This document shows positions 1 to 8,966 of a stretch of DNA of 64,000 nucleotides, one piece after another. The position numbers and the translations under genes were made by a program. Each line of letters opens with the position of its first letter. Position 1 is the stretch's first letter. Source of the DNA: Thiomicrorhabdus sp963677355 (GTDB lineage Bacteria; Pseudomonadota; Gammaproteobacteria; Thiomicrospirales; Thiomicrospiraceae); contig CAXXXQ010000001.1 in assembly GCA_963677355.2 (NCBI GenBank), positions 310,001 through 374,000 on the forward strand, read 5' to 3'. The notes under the pieces were generated by a model. It saw only the letters and a program-made list of their open reading frames with translations. It was not told where the DNA came from and made no database searches.

Positions 1-272
1 ATGGAAAACATCAAAACGATTACCCAAGTCGCGCGGATTTTAGTAATGCGCAACATGGTTTTTTCCGCTTCCCAACGTCTTAAATCCGCACCGATAAAAC
101 GGTTGTTTAACAGTGCCTGATGAAATTTGGGCGAACTTTTGGCAAAACAGGCAGCTGCTAAAATCATAAACGGAGTGGTCGGCAGTATAGGTAAAACCAC
201 GCCGATCAAACCTGTGAGAAAAAACACCACCCCTAATATTAAATAGAACTGGCGTTTAACGATGTGGATCAT
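1..272 (-). CDS. YbaN-like (DUF454) inner-membrane protein, partial
   Basis: Reading the minus strand from an ATG at 272 gives a protein starting MIHIVKRQFYLILG and continuing through hydrophobic stretches with the motif LPILPTTPF, then CFAKSSPKFH. This is the pattern of the small YbaN/DUF454 membrane family, which has no established function. The C-terminus is cut off by the window edge after about 90 codons. The start overlaps the trpD stop as ATGA (269-272), so it is probably translated together with the trp genes. No role in tryptophan synthesis is implied. Confidence 0.75.
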   Translation of the reverse strand, partial: MIHIVKRQFYLILGVVFFLTGLIGVVLPILPTTPFMILAAACFAKSSPKFHQALLNNRFIGADLRRWEAEKTMLRITKIRATWVIVLMFS

Positions 273-1303
273 TTATATGATTGCGTCTTCTCGATGAATT
301 GATTCAGCTTATGCTGGGCTAGTCCGTCAGCAATCACTTTTCTCGCCAGTTCCACACCGGCTGCATAGGAGTCTGCCAAACCGGAAACGTAAAGAGATGC
401 ACCGGCATTCAAACAGACAATATCTCTAGCACCGCCGTCGGCATTTCCAAAAACGGCTTTAATGATATTCAAGCTCTCCTGCGCAGAGTCCACCGATAGC
501 TCAGATAGATCAGCATGGTCCATATCGTAGTCAGACGGATCGATTTCCCACTGACTAATCTGGCCCTCTTTAAGTTCGGTAACAAACGTCTTACCGCAAA
601 TGGAAATTTCATCCAAACCATCTTCTGCGGCGACAACCATGACATGTTGAGAGCCTAATCTTTTCAACACTTCTGCGAAGACAGGCCCCAAATCTTTATT
701 GAAGACACCCACTACCTGAAACGGTGCTTCTGCCGGATTGGTTAATGGCCCCAACATATTAAAGATGGTTCTCACCCCCATCTCCTTACGCGCACCGATT
801 ACGTGTTTCATGGCACTGTGATGTGCAGGGGCAAACATAAAGCCGAGTCCGGTCTCATCAATACATTCGCCCACCTGGTCCGGCGTCAATGACAAATCGA
901 CACCAGCAGCTTCCAGTACATCTGCACTACCAGATTTACTGGAAATGGAACGATTACCGTGCTTGGCGACCGTACCACCACCGGCAGCAACAACAAAAGC
1001 GGAAGCCGTAGAAATATTGAACGTATTTGCGCCGTCACCACCGGTTCCGCAAGTATCAACCAATTTAGATTTATCGTTAATGTGTACTGAGGATGCCAAG
1101 CTACGCATCACTCTGACTGCAGCCGTAATCTCTTCGATGGTTTCGCCTTTCATTCTCAAAGCCGCTAGAATTGCGCCAATCTGAGCAGGGCTCGCTTTAC
1201 CGGACATCAGTTTGTGCATCACCGATTCCATTTGGTCAGAAGTTAAATCCTGTCGATTTAAAAGCTGTTCCAATGCGTTTTTAAGTTCCATAAATTTACC
1301 CAA
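269..1303 (-). CDS. trpD: Anthranilate phosphoribosyltransferase
   Basis: The 344-residue protein has the family length and the glycine-rich PRPP-binding motif GTGGDGANTFNIST near residue 90, followed by KHGNRSISSKSGSADVLEA. It transfers the phosphoribosyl group of PRPP to anthranilate, the second committed step of tryptophan synthesis, in the cytoplasm. It lies 12 nt downstream of trpG and is the third gene of a trpE-trpG-trpD operon. Translation may start a few codons inside, at MELKNALEQL. The other trp genes are not in the window. Confidence 0.95.
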   Translation of the reverse strand: MGKFMELKNALEQLLNRQDLTSDQMESVMHKLMSGKASPAQIGAILAALRMKGETIEEITAAVRVMRSLASSVHINDKSKLVDTCGTGGDGANTFNISTASAFVVAAGGGTVAKHGNRSISSKSGSADVLEAAGVDLSLTPDQVGECIDETGLGFMFAPAHHSAMKHVIGARKEMGVRTIFNMLGPLTNPAEAPFQVVGVFNKDLGPVFAEVLKRLGSQHVMVVAAEDGLDEISICGKTFVTELKEGQISQWEIDPSDYDMDHADLSELSVDSAQESLNIIKAVFGNADGGARDIVCLNAGASLYVSGLADSYAAGVELARKVIADGLAQHKLNQFIEKTQSYK

Positions 1304-1315
1304 TCTAAGCCATTC

Positions 1316-1900
1316 TTAACGGTTTTGCTCAAGGAAGTTGCGCAACATCTGATGCCCCTGTTCGGTCAGAATCGACTCAGGGTGAAACTGCACGCCTTCA
1401 ATCGCAAACTCTTTGTGACGCACACCCATGATTTCATCCATGTTACCGTTTTCATCCTGAGTCCAAGCTGTGATTTCCAGACAGTCGGGCAAAGTTTCCT
1501 GCTCGATAACCAGTGAGTGATAACGCGTGGTCTGTACCGGGTTCGGCAGACCGGCAAACATACCTAAATCCTTATGATAGACCGGAGAAGTTTTACCGTG
1601 CATCACTTGTTTGGCACGAACGATTTTGCCGCCGAACGCTTGGCCGATACTTTGATGCCCCAGACAGACACCCATAATCGGAATCTTGCCGGCAAAATGT
1701 TTAATCGCTTCAACAGAAACACCCGCTTCGGTTGGCGTACATGGCCCCGGCGAAATCACCAGATATTCCGGATTCAAGGTCTGAATGGTCTCCAAATCGA
1801 TCTGGTCGTTTCGGTACACTTCTACCTGCTGACCTAGCTCACCGAAATATTGCACGATGTTATAGGTAAAAGAGTCATAGTTATCAATCATTAACAACAT
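1316..1900 (-). CDS. trpG: Anthranilate synthase glutamine amidotransferase component
   Basis: This 194-residue class I glutamine amidotransferase has the start typical of TrpG/PabA (MLLMIDNYDSFTYN), the nucleophile motif GVCLGHQ near residue 79 and the C-terminal HPES of the catalytic triad. It releases ammonia from glutamine for TrpE. It sits 12 nt after trpE and 12 nt before trpD. Since this protein type can also serve 4-amino-4-deoxychorismate synthase, it may act in both tryptophan and folate synthesis; the trp context makes TrpG the primary call. Confidence 0.95.
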   Translation of the reverse strand: MLLMIDNYDSFTYNIVQYFGELGQQVEVYRNDQIDLETIQTLNPEYLVISPGPCTPTEAGVSVEAIKHFAGKIPIMGVCLGHQSIGQAFGGKIVRAKQVMHGKTSPVYHKDLGMFAGLPNPVQTTRYHSLVIEQETLPDCLEITAWTQDENGNMDEIMGVRHKEFAIEGVQFHPESILTEQGHQMLRNFLEQNR

Positions 1901-1912
1901 AATTCACGCTTC

Positions 1913-3418
1913 CTACTTGTGACCCGAATTTGGGTTTTGAGTCTGCAAACCTTCGGTCACAAACTGGGCGGCACGGAATACCGCGCGGCCTTTATTCATA
2001 GTTTCATCCCATTCCGATTGTGGAACCGAATCCGCAACCACGCCGGCACCGGCCTGAACAAATAATTTTTTATCTTTAATCACGGCGGTACGAATGGCGA
2101 TGGCGGTATCCATATTGCCATGCCAGCCTAAATATCCGACTGCACCGGCATAAATACCGCGTTTAACCGGTTCCAGCTCGTCAATGATTTCCATGGCACG
2201 GATCTTCGGCGCTCCGGAAACCGTGCCGGCCGGGAAGGTGGCACGCAATACATCCATGGCACTCATACCCGGTTTTGCCTGACCGTTCACATTGGAGACG
2301 ATGTGCATAACGTGGGAATAACGTTCCACAATCATCTTCTCGGTCAACTCCACCGAGCCGACCTGAGCGATACGACCGACATCATTACGTCCCAAATCGA
2401 TCAACATCAGATGCTCCGCCAACTCTTTCGGATCGTTCAATAGATCTTGTTCAAGCTCTTTATCTTTCTCTTCGGTTGCCCCGCGGCGACGTGTACCGGC
2501 AATCGGGCGCACCGTCACCTGATTATTTTCCAGGCGCACCAAAATCTCGGGAGACGAACCGACGATTTGCAGATCATCCATATCGACAAAATACATATAC
2601 GGAGACGGGTTCAGGTAACGCAACGCTCGATAAAGATCGATTGGCGCCGCATCAAAGTCGACCGACATCTGCTGGGAAATCACCACCTGCATGGCGTCAC
2701 CGGCCAAAATGTACTCTTTAATTTTCGCGACGGCGTCTTTAAAAGCTTGTTCACCGAAACTGGAGACAAAATCCGTTTCCGATAAAATCTCTTCCGCCGG
2801 AACGTCAACCGGCATCGGCATCGGCTGACTCAATTTAGCCTGCAATTCATCCAAGCGAGCTTGAGCTTTTGAATAGCTGTTAGCTTCGCTCAAATCGGCA
2901 TGGACGATAACATGGACCTGACCGCTGAGGTTATCGAAAACCACCAACTCTTCGGAGACCAATAGTTCGATATCCGGTGCTTGAATATCATCCTGGGCAG
3001 GCGTACTGTTTTTTAAACGCTCTTCAACAAAACGTACCGTGTCATAACCGAAGTAACCAACCAAGCCGCCGCTGAACAGAGGCATTCCTTCTTTCTTAAA
3101 CACCTTAAACTGATTCTGGTAGGCTTCGACCCATGCCAGAGGATCATCGGCAATTTGCTGCTGAACCAATTCAGAGCCAATATATTCTGAAATCTGATTG
3201 CCTGAAATCTGAATACGTCTGGCACACGGCAGACCGATAATAGAATAGCGCCCCCACTTATCTCCCCCTTGTACGGACTCAAACAGGTAAGAGTAAGCCC
3301 CTTTAGCTAGCTTGTGATATACGCTTAACGGGGTGTCATAGTCAGATAATACCGTGCGCATAACCGGCGCACGGGTATAACCTTGACTAGCGAGAGTGGC
3401 AAATTGTTGGTCGCTCAT
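1913..3418 (-). CDS. trpE: Anthranilate synthase component I
   Basis: This 501-residue chorismate-utilising enzyme shows the C-terminal catalytic signature: PIAGTRRRG, then DLGRNDVGRIA and GTVSGAPKIRAMEII. It makes anthranilate from chorismate with ammonia supplied by TrpG. The N-terminal region carries the segment near YLFESVQGG that in the family forms part of the tryptophan feedback site. It is the first gene of the trp operon. No clear leader-peptide attenuator was found upstream. Confidence 0.95.
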   Translation of the reverse strand: MSDQQFATLASQGYTRAPVMRTVLSDYDTPLSVYHKLAKGAYSYLFESVQGGDKWGRYSIIGLPCARRIQISGNQISEYIGSELVQQQIADDPLAWVEAYQNQFKVFKKEGMPLFSGGLVGYFGYDTVRFVEERLKNSTPAQDDIQAPDIELLVSEELVVFDNLSGQVHVIVHADLSEANSYSKAQARLDELQAKLSQPMPMPVDVPAEEILSETDFVSSFGEQAFKDAVAKIKEYILAGDAMQVVISQQMSVDFDAAPIDLYRALRYLNPSPYMYFVDMDDLQIVGSSPEILVRLENNQVTVRPIAGTRRRGATEEKDKELEQDLLNDPKELAEHLMLIDLGRNDVGRIAQVGSVELTEKMIVERYSHVMHIVSNVNGQAKPGMSAMDVLRATFPAGTVSGAPKIRAMEIIDELEPVKRGIYAGAVGYLGWHGNMDTAIAIRTAVIKDKKLFVQAGAGVVADSVPQSEWDETMNKGRAVFRAAQFVTEGLQTQNPNSGHK

Positions 3419-3449
3419 TCTTGATGCCTTAGTTCTATCGTTCTAATTT

Positions 3450-3563
3450 TTATTTACGTTCTTTAAAGTCGTGATATTTGAACACGATGGCGCGTTTAAT
3501 ACCGGCTAGAGAACACCAAATCGGTCGAGAAATTTCTAGTAATAACGTTTTCAGAAACAACAT
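3450..3563 (-). CDS. Possible 37-residue small protein between gph and trpE
   Basis: The 234-bp gap between gph and trpE holds a minus-strand ORF of 37 codons starting MLFLKTLLLEI and ending FKYHDFKERK, amphipathic with a basic tail. A purine-rich GAGAG lies too far upstream to be a convincing ribosome site. It has no tryptophan-rich stretch, so it is not an obvious trp leader peptide (it contains one Trp). It may be chance; no family is recognised. Confidence 0.2.
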   Translation of the reverse strand: MLFLKTLLLEISRPIWCSLAGIKRAIVFKYHDFKERK

Positions 3564-3652
3564 GATTAATGCAAATCTCTCAATCAGATTACAAATAGTT
3601 TCGAGCCTTTCCGCAGGGAAAGACCCGGCAAACCGTTAACTATTAGTAGCTA

Positions 3653-4336
3653 TTAACTATCTGCAGCAACCAGATAATCTTTTAATTCAACAAAAGAGTC
3701 CATTACTACATCCGGCTCGTAATCACGGATATCTTCACCGTGGTTATAACCGTAAGTCATGCAGAAAATATGGAAACCGGCAGCTCGTGCTGCTTTAACA
3801 TCCGAACGTGAATCACCGATCATCAGAGCGTTCTCCGGTTCGACACCTAGCTGTTCAGCCGCATAAAGCAATGGCATTGGATGCGGTTTCTTCTCGGCAC
3901 AAGTATCACCTGAAACCACAACTTCAAAGTAGTCGTACAGACCTTTGTCTTTCAAAAGAGGGACCGTAAACGCTTCTGCTTTGTTGGTTACGCAGGCAAC
4001 ACGATAACCTTGCGCTTTCATCCACTCGATTCCCTCTACGACACCCTCATAAACGCAGCTGCGCTGAGAGGTATTCTCTTTATACAATTCCAGAAAGATT
4101 GGATAAGCCTTATCCATCAACTCCTGATCAGGCATACCGTCAACCGAGTTAATCAATGCGCGCTCAGTTAAACGCTGTACACCATTACCTACCCAGTTAC
4201 GTACAGCATCTTCACCACGAACCGGCATATCCAATTGTTTCATCATTTCATCAACACAGTAAGCTAAATCCGGCACACTGTCGATAAGGGTTCCGTCTAG
4301 GTCAATCAGCACAAACCCTGGCTTAAATTTTTCCAT
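3653..4336 (-). CDS. gph: Phosphoglycolate phosphatase (HAD family)
   Basis: This 227-residue HAD hydrolase has motif I DLDGTLIDS near residue 13, motif II VTNKAEA, and the C-terminal GDSRSDVKAA. In an autotroph this enzyme removes 2-phosphoglycolate formed by the oxygenase reaction of RubisCO. It lies between rpe and trpE on the same strand, about 150 nt after rpe, so an rpe-gph unit is likely. HAD phosphatases are hard to separate on sequence alone, but length, motifs and the Calvin-cycle neighbourhood favour Gph. Confidence 0.88.
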   Translation of the reverse strand: MEKFKPGFVLIDLDGTLIDSVPDLAYCVDEMMKQLDMPVRGEDAVRNWVGNGVQRLTERALINSVDGMPDQELMDKAYPIFLELYKENTSQRSCVYEGVVEGIEWMKAQGYRVACVTNKAEAFTVPLLKDKGLYDYFEVVVSGDTCAEKKPHPMPLLYAAEQLGVEPENALMIGDSRSDVKAARAAGFHIFCMTYGYNHGEDIRDYEPDVVMDSFVELKDYLVAADS

Positions 4337-4488
4337 ATTTATATCTCTTTTATTGTCAGCGTCTCACGAAGATGCACGCTCTCTGTCGCCCAAAATTTAT
4401 TATTTATTTTCCGGTTTTTAAAACCACAAAACGCCAGCACCTCAAACTGAAGCGCCAGCGTTTCCGGTAAGAAAACTAAAGAGTAGAA

Positions 4489-5193
4489 TTAAACTTTAGC
4501 TAGCTCGTCACGCATCTGCTGAATAACCGAATCATAACGGTTTGCATCAGAAGCGTTGGCTTTACCGAAAATACCAGAACCGGATACAAACGTATCACAA
4601 CCGGCCGCTGCCACTTCAGCGATGTTTTCAACCTTAACACCACCGTCGATTTCCAAACGGATATCACGTCCGGAAGCATCAATCAACTGACGAGCAGCGC
4701 GTAGTTTTTCCAAAGCTTGATCGATGAATGCTTGACCACCGAAACCAGGGTTAACCGACATAATCAAAATCATATCGATTTTGTCTAGTACGTGATCAAG
4801 ATAAGAAAGCGGAGTAGCCGGGTTGAAAACCAAACCGGCTTTCAGGCCTTCGCCTTTGATCAACTGTAATGAACGGTCAATATGCTCAGAAGCTTCCGGA
4901 TGGAAAGTGATGTAATCCGCACCCGCAGAGGCGAAATCACCGATGATACGATCAACCGGCTTAACCATAAGGTGAACATCGATTGGCGCTTTAACGTCTT
5001 CTCTTACCATGAAGTTTTTCAGAGACTCACAAACCAATGGACCGATTGTCAGGTTCGGCACATAGTGGTTATCCATTACATCAAAGTGAACCACATCTGC
5101 ACCAGAAGCGATGACATCCTTAACGTCTGTACCCAGTTGTGCAAAGTCAGCTGACAGGATTGAAGGAGCAATCCAATTTTCTTTTTTAGCCAT
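4489..5193 (-). CDS. rpe: Ribulose-phosphate 3-epimerase
   Basis: This TIM-barrel enzyme of about 234 residues interconverts ribulose 5-phosphate and xylulose 5-phosphate in the Calvin and pentose phosphate pathways. It has the family start IAPSILSADFAQLG, the metal-site segments VHFDVMDNHYVPN and DVHLMV, and LEIDGGV toward the C-terminus. The ATG at 5193 is preferred over an upstream GTG because AAGGTG sits 6-7 nt before it. gph follows downstream on the same strand. Confidence 0.95.
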   Translation of the reverse strand: MAKKENWIAPSILSADFAQLGTDVKDVIASGADVVHFDVMDNHYVPNLTIGPLVCESLKNFMVREDVKAPIDVHLMVKPVDRIIGDFASAGADYITFHPEASEHIDRSLQLIKGEGLKAGLVFNPATPLSYLDHVLDKIDMILIMSVNPGFGGQAFIDQALEKLRAARQLIDASGRDIRLEIDGGVKVENIAEVAAAGCDTFVSGSGIFGKANASDANRYDSVIQQMRDELAKV

Positions 5194-5334
5194 GTTTAAC
5201 ACCTTATAAAATTAAATGTTCAAAAAATAGTTCGTGCATTTTAACAGTATCCATTAAAATGGCAAAAAATCTTTGTGCCGGCTGCGCCATAAACACGATT
5301 GATAGCGGCCGCAAACATTGTAAAGGAACTAAAG

Positions 5335-5820
5335 ATGAGTGATTACGGTGTTCAAGAAGACAGCTTGAACGATGAAGATTCAAAAGACTTCTCCGATAAA
5401 CGCGACCAAACCAAACGTCCGTTTCGTGACCGCGCACTAGGCGAAGTGATCCACATTACCGAATACATCGGCCTCTTTATCATCACTCTTGCCACTATCT
5501 TTGCCGGAGCGGGTGAAGTCAATCACATGATTCAAGCCCGTGAAGTGACGCTGGGCGATCTACTATTGCTATTCCTTTACCTTGAGGTGCTCGCCATGAT
5601 CGGCATCTACCTCAAATCCGGTAAGTTACCGATACGTTTCCCGATCTATATCGCGATTGTCGCCTTGGCGAGACTCTTGGTACTGGATCTAAAATCGCTT
5701 TCCGAGTGGGAAATGATCGCCATTGCCGGCACCATCACCCTATTATCATTCGCCGTTCTGGTTCTGCGCTACGGGCACATCAAACTGCCTTATGATCTGA
5801 ACCAACGCAAAAACGATTAA
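5335..5820 (+). CDS. PsiE-like membrane protein
   Basis: The protein of about 161 residues has a charged N-terminal tail of some 35 residues and then four hydrophobic segments (around IGLFIITLATIFAG, LLLLFLYLEVLAMIGIYL, FPIYIAIVALARLLVL and MIAIAGTITLLSFAVLVL). The arrangement, with LGDLLLLFLYLEVLAMI in the second segment, matches the phosphate-starvation-inducible PsiE family, whose function is unknown. The ATG at 5335 is chosen for its AAAGGA site 7 nt upstream. It is divergent from rpe and 27 nt ahead of purC. Confidence 0.7.
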   Translation: MSDYGVQEDSLNDEDSKDFSDKRDQTKRPFRDRALGEVIHITEYIGLFIITLATIFAGAGEVNHMIQAREVTLGDLLLLFLYLEVLAMIGIYLKSGKLPIRFPIYIAIVALARLLVLDLKSLSEWEMIAIAGTITLLSFAVLVLRYGHIKLPYDLNQRKND

Positions 5821-5847
5821 CCATTTACCCAGCGACAGGATTGAATA

Positions 5848-6738
5848 ATGCACGCTTTATATGAATCAAACTTAACCAGCTTACCGCTTATTGGCAAGGG
5901 AAAAGTTCGAGACATCTATGACATTGATGATCGATACATGTTAATCGTGACCACTGATCGAATTTCCGCTTACGATGCCATTCTGCCAACCCCTATCCCG
6001 GGTAAAGGCCGCATTCTGACCGACACCGCTCAATTCTGGATGCGCAAGATGGTCGATATCGTGCCTAACCAACTGGCGGAAGATAAAAATATTGCCGACT
6101 ATTTAACTGCGGAAGAGCTTAAAGAACTGGATGGGCGCGGCATGATCGTCAAGAAATTGAAGCCGCTGCCGGTTGAAGCCATTGTCCGTGGTTATCTAGT
6201 CGGTTCCGGCTGGAAAGAGTATCAGAAATCACAGAGCGTATGCGGAATCGAGCTACCGGCCGGACTGGAACAGGCGGCTCAACTTCCAAAGCCGTTGTTC
6301 ACGCCATCGACTAAAGCCGAGCAAGGAGACCATGACGAAAACATCAGTTTTGAACAACTGGTTGAAATCATGGGTGAGGAAAAGTCCAACAAGGTCAGAG
6401 AGCTAAGCATTCAACTTTATACTGCTGCAGCCGAGTTCGCTCTTGAACGCGGCATTATCATCGCCGATACCAAATTCGAATTTGGTGAAGACGAAGACGG
6501 CACCATCTACTTGATTGACGAAGCGTTGACGCCTGACAGCTCACGCTTCTGGCCAGCTTCCAGCTATGCCGTCGGTAGCAACCCTCCAAGTTTCGATAAA
6601 CAGTACATTCGCGACTATCTGGATAGCCTGGATTGGGATCGTAACCCGCAGACCGCACCCGAGCTGCCTGAAGAAATTGTCTGTAAAACATTCGAAAAAT
6701 ATCAGGAAGCACAAGCTCGACTGATGGAAAACTTGTAA
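5848..6738 (+). CDS. purC: SAICAR synthase (phosphoribosylaminoimidazole-succinocarboxamide synthase)
   Basis: This 296-residue protein has the family hallmarks GKGKVRDIYDIDDRY at the N-terminus, TTDRISAYDAILP, and STKAEQGDHDENIS in mid-protein, with LIDEALTPDSSRFWPA near the end. It condenses CAIR with aspartate using ATP in purine synthesis. The length fits the longer, yeast-like branch rather than the roughly 240-residue E. coli type. It is followed 10 nt later by bioD, so the two are probably co-transcribed although their pathways are unrelated. Confidence 0.95.
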   Translation: MHALYESNLTSLPLIGKGKVRDIYDIDDRYMLIVTTDRISAYDAILPTPIPGKGRILTDTAQFWMRKMVDIVPNQLAEDKNIADYLTAEELKELDGRGMIVKKLKPLPVEAIVRGYLVGSGWKEYQKSQSVCGIELPAGLEQAAQLPKPLFTPSTKAEQGDHDENISFEQLVEIMGEEKSNKVRELSIQLYTAAAEFALERGIIIADTKFEFGEDEDGTIYLIDEALTPDSSRFWPASSYAVGSNPPSFDKQYIRDYLDSLDWDRNPQTAPELPEEIVCKTFEKYQEAQARLMENL

Positions 6739-6748
6739 ATCAATCAGA

Positions 6749-7438
6749 ATGAGTCAAGCAAACGATAGAACCACTGGATCACATCTGACCAGTGGTTTTT
6801 TTATTACCGGAACCGATACCGACGTCGGTAAAACCTATGCAACCGGTTGTATCGCCCACACACTTATTGAGCAAGGCAAACAAATTATCCCTCGTAAACC
6901 GATTGCGTCCGGCTGCATCCCGCAACCTGACGGATCTCTTTTATGTCACGATGCCGAGTTTCTAAAAACCGCCAGCCAGTCTAAAGAAAGCCTAGAAACG
7001 ATCTGTCCTTACCAGTTTGAACCGGCCGTTTCCCCGCAAACGGCTCTGGAAATGGCCGGGCAATATTTGAGTACAGAAGTGCTGGCGGCTAGCTGCCAGC
7101 TGCCAGCTGCGCCACAGAAGAATGATATATATCTGATTGAAGGAGCCGGAGGTTTTTACTCACCTCTATGCTCGGACGGTTTAAATAAAGACCTAGCACA
7201 ACAACTGCAGTTGCCGGTGATACTGGTAGTGAAGAGCCAATTGGGATGTCTGAACCACGCTTTGCTGACACTGGATGCCATTGACAACGCCGGGTTAGAA
7301 ACTCACTCAATTATTTTGAATTACGCCGATCAGAATAATTATGCCGACGATTTACGAAAGTGGACCGAACTGCCGATCTATCAACTTGATTTTAAAGCCG
7401 ATCTCTCCTTACAGATGATCGACTCTTTTCGCCTATAA
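6749..7438 (+). CDS. bioD: Dethiobiotin synthetase
   Basis: The 229-residue protein has the P-loop GTDTDVGKT near residue 20, the RKPIASGC segment and the EGAGGFYSPL loop that binds substrate. It closes the ureido ring of dethiobiotin from diaminopelargonic acid, CO2 and ATP, the penultimate step of biotin synthesis. It has an extension of about 15 residues before the P-loop. It lies 10 nt after purC and converges with the carbonic anhydrase gene, 31 nt away. Confidence 0.93.
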   Translation: MSQANDRTTGSHLTSGFFITGTDTDVGKTYATGCIAHTLIEQGKQIIPRKPIASGCIPQPDGSLLCHDAEFLKTASQSKESLETICPYQFEPAVSPQTALEMAGQYLSTEVLAASCQLPAAPQKNDIYLIEGAGGFYSPLCSDGLNKDLAQQLQLPVILVVKSQLGCLNHALLTLDAIDNAGLETHSIILNYADQNNYADDLRKWTELPIYQLDFKADLSLQMIDSFRL

Positions 7439-7469
7439 ACCAGAAGCCCTATTCACTCGTAGATTTCTT

Positions 7470-8135
7470 CTACTGATGAGCGTCGGCAAACTTTCTGGAC
7501 ACGGTTTTGTCCGCATCTTCAATATTATCCACCGTCACATCCAGATTGTGTAAACGGCCGTCTTTGATATTATAGATAAAACCGTGAATCGCTAATGGCT
7601 GCCCATTCTTCCATGCCTTACGCACTGCCGGAATATGACAAATATTGCGCACCTGCTCACGTACATTGATCTCGCATAGACGGTCAACCTGTTCATTTTT
7701 AGGCAACCCCTGTAAAGATTCCTTGGCACGCTGATAATATTTACGGATCGGGCGAATCCAGTGATCAATCAAATCCGGATTACTGTCATTCATGGAAGCC
7801 ATAACCCCACCACAGCCATAATGACCGTTAACGATAATGTGCTTCACTTTCAAAATCTCAACCGCATACTGAATCACCGAAAGCACATTCATATCACTGG
7901 AGTTAACCATATTGGCAATATTACGGTGAACAAAAATGGTTCCGGGGTCCATTTTTACCAATTCGTTCGCAGGCACTCGGCTATCCGAACAACCGATCCA
8001 TAAATAGTCCGGCGCCTGTTGCCCGGCTAAACTTTCAAAAAAACCAGGGTTGGCTTGATTCACTTCATCAACCCACTCCTGGTTATTTTCGAATAATTTC
8101 TGTAGATCCTGATCACAATCGCACTGATGACACAT
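7470..8135 (-). CDS. can: Beta-carbonic anhydrase
   Basis: This 221-residue beta-class enzyme has the zinc and active-site motifs IGCSDSRVPAN (Cys and Asp/Arg) and NGHYGCGGV (His and Cys). An N-terminal CHQCDCD cluster is unusual and adds several cysteines. No signal peptide is seen, so it should be cytoplasmic. It interconverts CO2 and bicarbonate and lies at the end of the cbbMQO gene run, only 2 nt downstream of a small membrane-protein gene, which suggests a role in supplying CO2 to form II RubisCO. Confidence 0.93.
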   Translation of the reverse strand: MCHQCDCDQDLQKLFENNQEWVDEVNQANPGFFESLAGQQAPDYLWIGCSDSRVPANELVKMDPGTIFVHRNIANMVNSSDMNVLSVIQYAVEILKVKHIIVNGHYGCGGVMASMNDSNPDLIDHWIRPIRKYYQRAKESLQGLPKNEQVDRLCEINVREQVRNICHIPAVRKAWKNGQPLAIHGFIYNIKDGRLHNLDVTVDNIEDADKTVSRKFADAHQ

Positions 8136-8137
8136 GT

Positions 8138-8377
8138 TTATTCCTTATCTTGCTCTGGCGCTTTACCCGTCTTCCAGAATTTCATTATTATAAGAATCGA
8201 AAAAATACCGGCAAAAAACATAAACAACATCGCCGGCCAGAGCACAACCAAAACATCCCACCCTTGCGCCAAACTGATTGGCAAGCCGTCAATTTTTTCG
8301 ATCAGTTGGTACTGTGAAATGTCCCCGGAAAGATAAAACAATAAAATAGCCATAATGGCTAAAATAAATACACACAT
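8138..8377 (-). CDS. Small two-helix membrane protein upstream of carbonic anhydrase
   Basis: The 79-residue protein is predicted to have two transmembrane helices, one at the N-terminus (VFILAIMAILLFYLS) and one around LWPAMLFMFFAGIFSILIIM, followed by a short basic-acidic tail. The GGGAAATGAG stretch just before the ATG can serve as ribosome site. Its stop is 2 nt from the start of the carbonic anhydrase gene, so translation is probably coupled. No family is recognised. It could tether or regulate the enzyme at the membrane, but that is inference from position only. Confidence 0.6.
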   Translation of the reverse strand: MCVFILAIMAILLFYLSGDISQYQLIEKIDGLPISLAQGWDVLVVLWPAMLFMFFAGIFSILIIMKFWKTGKAPEQDKE

Positions 8378-8413
8378 CTCATTTCCCTATTGAATCCGTT
8401 ATTGAGGGCATAA

Positions 8414-8448
8414 AAAATGCCCTGAATTCTAAGAATTAAGGGCATTTT
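8414..8448 (-). terminator. Bidirectional-looking hairpin terminator after the cbb gene run
   Basis: The arms AAAATGCCCTGAATTC and GAATTAAGGGCATTTT pair around a 3-nt loop, with T-rich sequence after the stem on the minus strand. It lies between the stop of the unknown gene at 8508 and the start of the small membrane protein, so it should partly or fully separate the cbbMQO transcript from the carbonic anhydrase pair. Confidence 0.75.
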
Positions 8449-8507
8449 ATAGTTTTAGGCGTTTTATGAAAACCTTTTAATGATCCACTACGCTTTAAAA
8501 GCCAAAA

Positions 8508-8942
8508 TCAAAACCAAGTATTATGACCTGTCTGTTTTTTAGGCTTGTGATCATAACCAAGATCATAAGCGGCCTTGAGTGCTTTGGCTATTTGAGGATT
8601 CGCATCCAAATCAATTTGATGATTCTCTGCAATCTCCTGCAAATAAGCATCAGGCCCAACCTTTTGATAGAGCTCAATAAATCTTTCCACTCTCATCGGC
8701 AAATCCGGGATGGCCGATTCAATACGCGATTGAAAGCGAATCACTTCAATCTCACTTGATTCCAACATCTCAAACTTATAAGAGATCACATCCAGATTAT
8801 TATGCTTGGCAATACGCTGGGGTAGCTGCTCTAAAAACAACTCTTCATCTTCAATATATGGTGGTAGAACAACATCCAATGCAAAGTCGAATGTTTCACC
8901 ACGAAAATCAAATTTAGAACGAACTGTAATAGTTGATTTCAC
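8508..8942 (-). CDS. Unknown protein following cbbO
   Basis: This acidic, soluble 144-residue protein begins MKSTITVRSKFDFRG, contains VVLPPYIEDEELFLEQLPQR, and ends KKQTGHNTWF. No known domain is recognised. It lies 24 nt after cbbO on the same strand and before a terminator, so it is the last gene of the cbbM-cbbQ-cbbO transcript. The position suggests a part in form II RubisCO function or activation, which is inference only. Confidence 0.65.
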   Translation of the reverse strand: MKSTITVRSKFDFRGETFDFALDVVLPPYIEDEELFLEQLPQRIAKHNNLDVISYKFEMLESSEIEVIRFQSRIESAIPDLPMRVERFIELYQKVGPDAYLQEIAENHQIDLDANPQIAKALKAAYDLGYDHKPKKQTGHNTWF

Positions 8943-8966
8943 AAAAACTCTCTCTCAATTAAGTTA

